Source of the DNA: Myrica gale
Lineage: Eukaryota; Streptophyta; Magnoliopsida; Fagales; Myricaceae
Assembly: GCA_963930655.1 (NCBI GenBank)
Contig: OZ005607.1
Location: 8,820,874-8,884,873, forward strand
Reading direction: 5' to 3'
DNA length: 64,000 bases
A program made the position numbers and the translations under genes. This document shows positions 58,803 through 64,000 of the stretch, piece by piece. Positions within the stretch are counted from its first letter, which is position 1. Each line of letters opens with the position of its first letter. The notes under the pieces were generated by a model. That model saw only the letters and a program-made list of their open reading frames with translations, ran no database searches and was not told the origin of the DNA.

Positions 58803-61163
58803 TTAGGAATTTTTACAAATATCCTGTGTACAAGATTTTGAAGCCGGCACCCAACAAGTGGATGCGTAGACAATCCGGCCTTTCCATCCCTGAAGCAACC
58901 AGTGGTTGTCTTCCTCAAGTATAAAATCCTTGTGGTACCATTCCTTCATCTTGGACTTGTATATATTCACGAGCTCCTGGTCCAAGGGGAGCTGCCTGAA
59001 GCCAGCCCTCATAGTCCGAGCTTGCCACTGCTTGTACGTCTCCGGCCTCTCAACCCTCTCTAAGCCTTCACATGCTATGACGTTCATGGCCTCCCGCCCA
59101 TAGAACTCTCTCTCAAACATCAACTTTTCTTGGTTATCACGTGGAAGTGTGACATCAAATATGTCATACAATGTAGAGAAGTGGAAGAGTGCCTCTCGGA
59201 ACCTTGTGACAAAGAAGGGAGCATTGTAGGTTCCATTAACAATAGAATGGACAAAAATATCAGGATTCATCCTCCTTATTAAGTTCAAAAATGCATCCCG
59301 TGGACTGGTCTCTTTAACTGTCTCGTCAAGTATGTTCTTGGAGCGGAACAAACAGTTCACAGCAAGCACCTCGCTTCTATCAAAGGTGAGGCGCTCAATT
59401 TCGATTGTCTCCCAGTTATTTGATGCTATGGCTTGGTACTCAAAAGGAACATTAAACCGCTCGCAATACTTGGTCAAGCGACGACCGGTCTCCTCGATTA
59501 GCTCTGTCGGACGGAATCCTGTTTGGGGGAGCTCTATCCCTGTAATACGTAGCTTGGGAGGTCCACCAGGTCTTTTTGAGAGTTTCTGAATCATCAGTGG
59601 CCAGTGGAAACCATATTGGATGCCGAAGTCTATAATATGAAGCCGTTTTGCTTTCTCTGCTACTTCATAAATCATTCTGTTAGCAAAGAAGAGAGAGGTC
59701 CTTCTGAAAGGACAGACTGAAAGATGAACTTTGTACGCTTTTAATATGTCAGAAGTTGAGATCCTCTTAGAGGCTAAGGAAGTATAAAAGATTTGAGCTC
59801 CGATGCCGGTGCCAGCCAAGCGTGCCTCGAGGCCATTAGCAAAGAAATGGGCCACCCTCTCAGACCCATCTCCAAAAGGGGAAGAATGCTGCCTAATCTG
59901 CTTCAGTAAGTCATTAGCATTTCTACAATCACCTGCCGACACCGCTTGTGCACATTGAATCAAAAGGGTGCTCAAATCAATCGTCTCCTTCTTCTTGCCC
60001 TGTTTCTTCGCACGACTCCTCCCAACATTAGCTCCTCGTGTCTGCCCGGTTAGAGGCGAGGCCTTGCTTGTTTCATTCTGCAAGGGTTCATGGCTACCGC
60101 ATAGCACAGAAGGCGAATCAGTACAAAGTAACACCTTGTCAAACAACTCCGGTAACTCATTATCTTCCACATGAACAGCGGACTGCTTATTACTCCTCAC
60201 TTCTTCTAAATCAATATCTTCCCTCTCATGATTCTTCCTTCCCCTTGAGCCATCTGATGAATTCACCTTCTCACCGTGCCCCTTTGGATTTTCTCCGTTC
60301 AACTCCGTTGACCCCGTTCTACTTTCTGGATCAATAAGCAACTGATTGCACGTAGGAAGAAACTTGCTAGCTTCCTCTAACCCTCTCCTAAATTGCAAAA
60401 CGGATTCGCTGTCACTAAAAATGTTCCGAGCCAAAAGCTCCAGCCCATCCCCAGTACTGGACACAACGTTCAGAGGATTCGTCTGAACCTGTGATCCGTT
60501 ATTGGGCAGGAAATTGGATTGGAGGACATAGTCTCTAGAAAGAGTAGCTTGTGAAAACGAGGACTTGTATCCCTCAAGATCATAGAGCCCCTGTGGATCA
60601 GTGCTGGTGCTGGTGGTAGAACTGCTATTAGTAGCATAATCTCCACTGCTTCCAGAAAAAAAATCATCAGGACTGTCGAGGTTGGGATACATACAAGGTG
60701 GCGGTTGACTGGGAGGAGGAGGAGGATTCTCCTGACTGAGAGCATCATAGAATGATTTCTCAGTGATCTGGAGACCCAAAGGATCGTAAAACATGCAGGG
60801 TTTGTCCTCTATATCCTCTTCCAGAAGTATCTGACTCATGTACTTGAGAACAGTTTCCGAGAACTCACTGTCGTCGGAGGGAGAGTGAGCCCCCGGACTC
60901 ATACCCATAGACGATGTGCTCAAGCTATCAGCAGAAGCGGACGGAGAGTATGTATCTGCCGTCTGTCCCACGAAGATCTGCGGAGTGAAACCCATGCGGC
61001 CCAGATCAGGTCGAAGAAATGGATTTTCGAGGAAGTCCAGATCCACGGAGGGTATATTGAAGTGGAACTCATTTACAAGATTTGGAAATTGCTTGGAACT
61101 GAGTGAGATGGCTTGCTCACCAACCACAACAGTACCGTTTATGAAGTCTTCCAATCCAGACAT
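58803..61163 (-). CDS. GRAS transcription factor, LISCL, gene 5
   Basis: Intact 786-codon frame from ATG at 61163 (MSGLEDFINGTVVVGEQ). The upstream in-frame extension has only non-ATG starts. LISCL block near 103-146 (SETVLKYMSQILLEED, KPCMFYDPLGL), proline run after it, basic RAKKQGKKKE, GRAS domain from about 394. LHRI LLIQCAQAVSAGD, LHIIDFGIQYGFHW from 508, RPTELIEETGRRLTKYCERF, NAPFFVTRFREALFHF, SAW WKGRIVYASTCWVP, plus the same 13-residue tail type as gene 3 (ASKSCTQDICKNS). It keeps residues that gene 3 has changed, such as RPTE, NAPFF and GRIVYAS, so it looks the more canonical of the pair. Its promoter beyond about 110 bp is not shared with gene 3. Confidence 0.95.
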   Translation of the reverse strand: MSGLEDFINGTVVVGEQAISLSSKQFPNLVNEFHFNIPSVDLDFLENPFLRPDLGRMGFTPQIFVGQTADTYSPSASADSLSTSSMGMSPGAHSPSDDSEFSETVLKYMSQILLEEDIEDKPCMFYDPLGLQITEKSFYDALSQENPPPPPSQPPPCMYPNLDSPDDFFSGSSGDYATNSSSTTSTSTDPQGLYDLEGYKSSFSQATLSRDYVLQSNFLPNNGSQVQTNPLNVVSSTGDGLELLARNIFSDSESVLQFRRGLEEASKFLPTCNQLLIDPESRTGSTELNGENPKGHGEKVNSSDGSRGRKNHEREDIDLEEVRSNKQSAVHVEDNELPELFDKVLLCTDSPSVLCGSHEPLQNETSKASPLTGQTRGANVGRSRAKKQGKKKETIDLSTLLIQCAQAVSAGDCRNANDLLKQIRQHSSPFGDGSERVAHFFANGLEARLAGTGIGAQIFYTSLASKRISTSDILKAYKVHLSVCPFRRTSLFFANRMIYEVAEKAKRLHIIDFGIQYGFHWPLMIQKLSKRPGGPPKLRITGIELPQTGFRPTELIEETGRRLTKYCERFNVPFEYQAIASNNWETIEIERLTFDRSEVLAVNCLFRSKNILDETVKETSPRDAFLNLIRRMNPDIFVHSIVNGTYNAPFFVTRFREALFHFSTLYDIFDVTLPRDNQEKLMFEREFYGREAMNVIACEGLERVERPETYKQWQARTMRAGFRQLPLDQELVNIYKSKMKEWYHKDFILEEDNHWLLQGWKGRIVYASTCWVPASKSCTQDICKNS

Positions 61164-61288
61164 TTGACTCCAGCTGAATCGGAGAACAGTTGAGAAACGA
61201 ACTATAGCTCTAAAACAGATCAAGGGTAAGAGATATATCTGAAGCACAGATATGACAATGCTAGAGACTCAAACAAAAAAGAAAAAAG

Positions 61289-61840
61289 ATGGAACGGAGA
61301 CCAAAGCACAAACATTTATGATTCCCTTCTTAGTGTTTATAAAAGTAAAAGTCTTAAGAGACTTTAGGTAGGCGAGAAGCTACCGAAGATAATGGAAGAG
61401 AACATTCAGCCCCTCTGAGAGATCCGAATCCTCTTAACTCAAATTCGGTCAAACCAAAATTTTTAATCCTCTCATAATAAAATATTATAATAAAATATTA
61501 TAAAAATATAAAAAATTACTTTTCTTCACTTTTTTTACTAAATCCAATACTTAAAATTTTAAGTATGGAACGGAGACCAAAGCACAGACATTTATGATTC
61601 CCTTCTTGTGCTTATAAAAGTAAAAGTCTTAAGAGACTTTAGGTAGGCGAGAAGCTACCGAAGATAATGGAAGAGAACATTCAGCCCCTCTGTGAGAGAT
61701 CCGAATCCTCTGAACTCGACTTCGGGTCCGTTTGTAAACCAACATTTTTAATCCTCTCGTAATAAAATATTATAAAAAATATAAAAAATTAATTCTCTTT
61801 CACTAAATTCTATACTTAAAATTTTAACAGCACAAAAATT
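61289..61840. repeat. Approximately 276-bp tandem direct repeat upstream of gene 5
   Basis: Unit 1 from 61289 and unit 2 from 61565 both begin ATGGAACGGAGACCAAAGCA. They share TTAAGAGACTTTAGGTAGGC and GAGAACATTCAGCCCCTCTG and end in an AT-rich TTAAAATTTTAA phrase. They start about 125 bp before the gene 5 ATG, so a promoter segment has been doubled. Confidence 0.88.
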
Positions 61841-63369
61841 TTATGAAACAAACCGACCCTTCTATTTATCTCTCAAATATATTATTGTGAAAATCCGGAG
61901 GGGATCTGTGCTGTCACTCGTCTGACAAATAATCTCCCTATAGAGATACTCCTCGAGATGTTGTGCTGCACCGAATGTTCATAGGTTCACGTTCATGTTT
62001 TGTAAATAGCTCAAGATGTTCTCAAAATAACGAGGTGTCAGCACTGAAAGGCCGATGTGGGAGTGAGTCACTGAGTTACGAGCTCCGTGACCACTATTAA
62101 TGCCATTATGGCCCCTAGTGATAAAGTGAAAGTGTCGTTTTATGATTTAGAAGAGAAAAAAAAAAGTGTCGTTTTATCTTACACGATCCATTTTACTCTC
62201 TGCAGTACCCACGTTGTAGTTGACTGATGGGTTCTGTGAGTGAATTTTGAAACCTCTTTGTCCTTAACCATTTTGTGATTCGGTACTGTAGAGAGTATGA
62301 TCCCCAAATCTATCAACAGTCGACGAAGTTTTTGTGTATTTTTTTTTCTGGATGGTACGTTATAATTTGTAGAGAAATTAAAATATAAAAGGTGAACCTC
62401 GCACCATTTAATATTATTTATATAAAGTTTCGAGTGATATGAGTCCTACAATAAAGATCACATCTTGTGTCTGTATCTCTCTAAATTATACCGTACAATT
62501 TTTACAGAACATCCTTATCTAAAATCAATTGGTTTGTTGGCGGTATCTTGACTGTCATGCTCACTTGTTTAGGGCAATAGAAAATGAAAAAGATATTATC
62601 ATTTATGGACTAAATTAAGATTCAGGTTCCAAGATGCAATGTATCATCTCTATCTATCGTTGGGAGTTAAATTAATTTAAAATGCAATGAGACTTTGATC
62701 CGAGTAAAAGATGATTTATATTTTCAAAAGTCACCACAGATTTATTCGTAGCTATTGGTATCAAAAGAAAATGACTTATTTATAAATTTGAGGGTTCTTC
62801 ACAAGTCTGTCTAGGTCCTCTTGAGTTATTTATGCAGTTAAGCCTAAATAGAGAGTTCTAACCTCCAATCTTGTCTTTTTGAGTTTTTTTTCTAAGCAAA
62901 TGTGAAAATTCATTTCACTGGAACAGTACAAGAATGTTGCATACAAACAAGTCTCTAAGACTATTAGCAAGAAACAGGGGCATAAAGCCAGGAACAGCAA
63001 TATTAAAGGTCGGAACGGCCATGCAAAGGGTCATCAATAAAGTAATCTTTCTTTACAATATTTCATATACTAATAAAATTTAATTTAATTTACAATCAAA
63101 TATCTTTTTAAAAATTTCACCAATTTTTTTTTATAAATTCCCATAAAATTCAATCTCACCAAATTTACTCCTAAAAACTCAAATATGAAAACTTGTTGCT
63201 CGCCAAACATCAAATTTAGCTCCATTTTAATCTCCGTGAGAAATTGAACTTGTGACTTGTGCGTCTAATCTACATAGTTTTGAGGTCACGCGCCCTTACT
63301 ACTAAGACAAATAGGTGATGGGTGGTTTAAAATAATTACTTTGACATGTAATGTAACTTGAGGAAACTT

Positions 63370-63670
63370 TTATTTTGCACCCCTGAACTAAGGGTTAATG
63401 TCACTTTGAGAGACTAAACTACTAATTTCATCATATTAAACTCTCAAGCTACCAAAATTCATTATTAATATACGCTCTCGAAAAAGATCTGACTATCAAA
63501 ATTATGTCGCACGAGTTGTACATGGGTCATGTGGCATGATTTTGACAACCGGATCTTATTTGAAGGCGCATATTGACAAATTTTCGATAGTTCGACGGTT
63601 CAATATGATAAACTTGAGAATTTGGACCCTCATGGTGACATTAACCCTATAGTTCGAGAGAACAAAATGA
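63370..63670. mobile_element. MITE with AGGGTTAATGTCAC ends (block B copy)
   Basis: Counterpart of 40327-40635. The inverted ends AGGGTTAATGTCAC (from about 63390) and GTGACATTAACCCT (to about 63648) are intact. Confidence 0.6.
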
Positions 63671-64000
63671 TTTGTTCTCAATATAAATATTGCTAGTGTT
63701 GGAAGTAGTTTTTTTGTGTGTCAATGGTGAATTTCAAAGTTGGAAATCAAATATAGATCTTACAGTATTGATTGGTATGAAATTTTTTATACTTTCTGTG
63801 CATCGGATAATGCTTTTTTTTCTTTCAGACTTACTCAATGACTTGTTGAGTAAATTAGTATAAAGTTAGTCTTTGTCATATGAACAGCTTGGGTTACCAT
63901 ACTTTTTTTCCCTCATGAGCATGCAATAAGTTAACGACTATACCTCATATTTTGTGAGGATAATTTTGTTTCTGCTTATTTGATTTACATCCTGTGTTGA

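Larger units (their letters stand above)
55390..64000. repeat. Segmental duplication, block B part 2 (partner 28728-40920)
   Basis: Colinear with block A part 2 and still matching at the window end (HTTTCTGCTTATTTGATT at about 63969 versus 40895). The duplication therefore extends to or beyond 64000. It lacks the 2.3-kb CACTA-bearing segment and the 39-40 kb inverted-repeat element of block A. Confidence 0.88.

Noticed and set aside
1-64000. tRNA, rRNA, CRISPR arrays or prokaryotic features
   Set aside because: None seen by eye. The repeats are transposon or microsatellite type, and all genes are plant nuclear in character.

Overview
This window is nuclear DNA of a flowering plant, most likely a woody eudicot, though I cannot name the species. 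The DNA is AT-rich and dominated by plant transposable elements: Ty3/gypsy and Ty1/copia remnants, CACTA, MULE, hAT-like MITEs and poly(A)-tailed retroelements. The gene content is a tandem cluster of single-exon GRAS transcription factors of the LISCL type (SCL9/SCL14/SCL33-like). Five look intact: one on + (3948-6242) and four on - (20023-22299, 34651-37005, 48462-50738, 58803-61163). Two more are broken: an N-terminal stub (23234-23566) and a C-terminal half (45861-46753).

Layout. 0.4-1.6 kb holds a damaged histidine-phosphotransfer (AHP) gene of the cytokinin relay. 3.3-6.4 kb is GRAS gene 1 with leader and poly(A) signal. 7.5-14.7 kb is nested retrotransposon debris, including a 3.6-kb LTR-like element with TG...CA ends and a 5-bp target duplication. 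14.7-15.5 kb is a very GC-rich foldback element with a 9-bp target duplication. 15.7-16.1 kb is a glycosyl hydrolase 17 fragment. From 18.4 kb the sequence is organised as a tandem segmental duplication. Block A is 18.43-40.9 kb and carries gene 2, the N-terminal stub and gene 3. Block B runs from 46.87 kb to the window end and carries gene 4 and gene 5. Gene 2 pairs with gene 4 (about 96 percent identical protein by eye) and gene 3 with gene 5. The 41.0-45.7 kb stretch between blocks holds no gene I recognise, and the GRAS C-terminal half, cut by a solo LTR, sits just before block B.

The two blocks act as a natural before/after experiment. Some mobile elements are in both and predate the duplication. 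Others are in one block only, with the empty site preserved in the other. Between gene 3 and gene 5 the coding regions stay alike, but the sequence beginning about 110 bp upstream of the ATG is unrelated, and each promoter has acquired its own approximately 280-bp direct duplication. Genes 2 and 4 share loss of the ancestral initiator (ACG where related genes have ATG).

Function. LISCL GRAS proteins are nuclear co-activators; Arabidopsis SCL14 works with class II TGA bZIP factors on detoxification genes. The cluster therefore most plausibly supplies dosage or regulatory variants of a stress or xenobiotic-response co-activator. That role is inference from family knowledge. Identities, ages and expression cannot be measured here.
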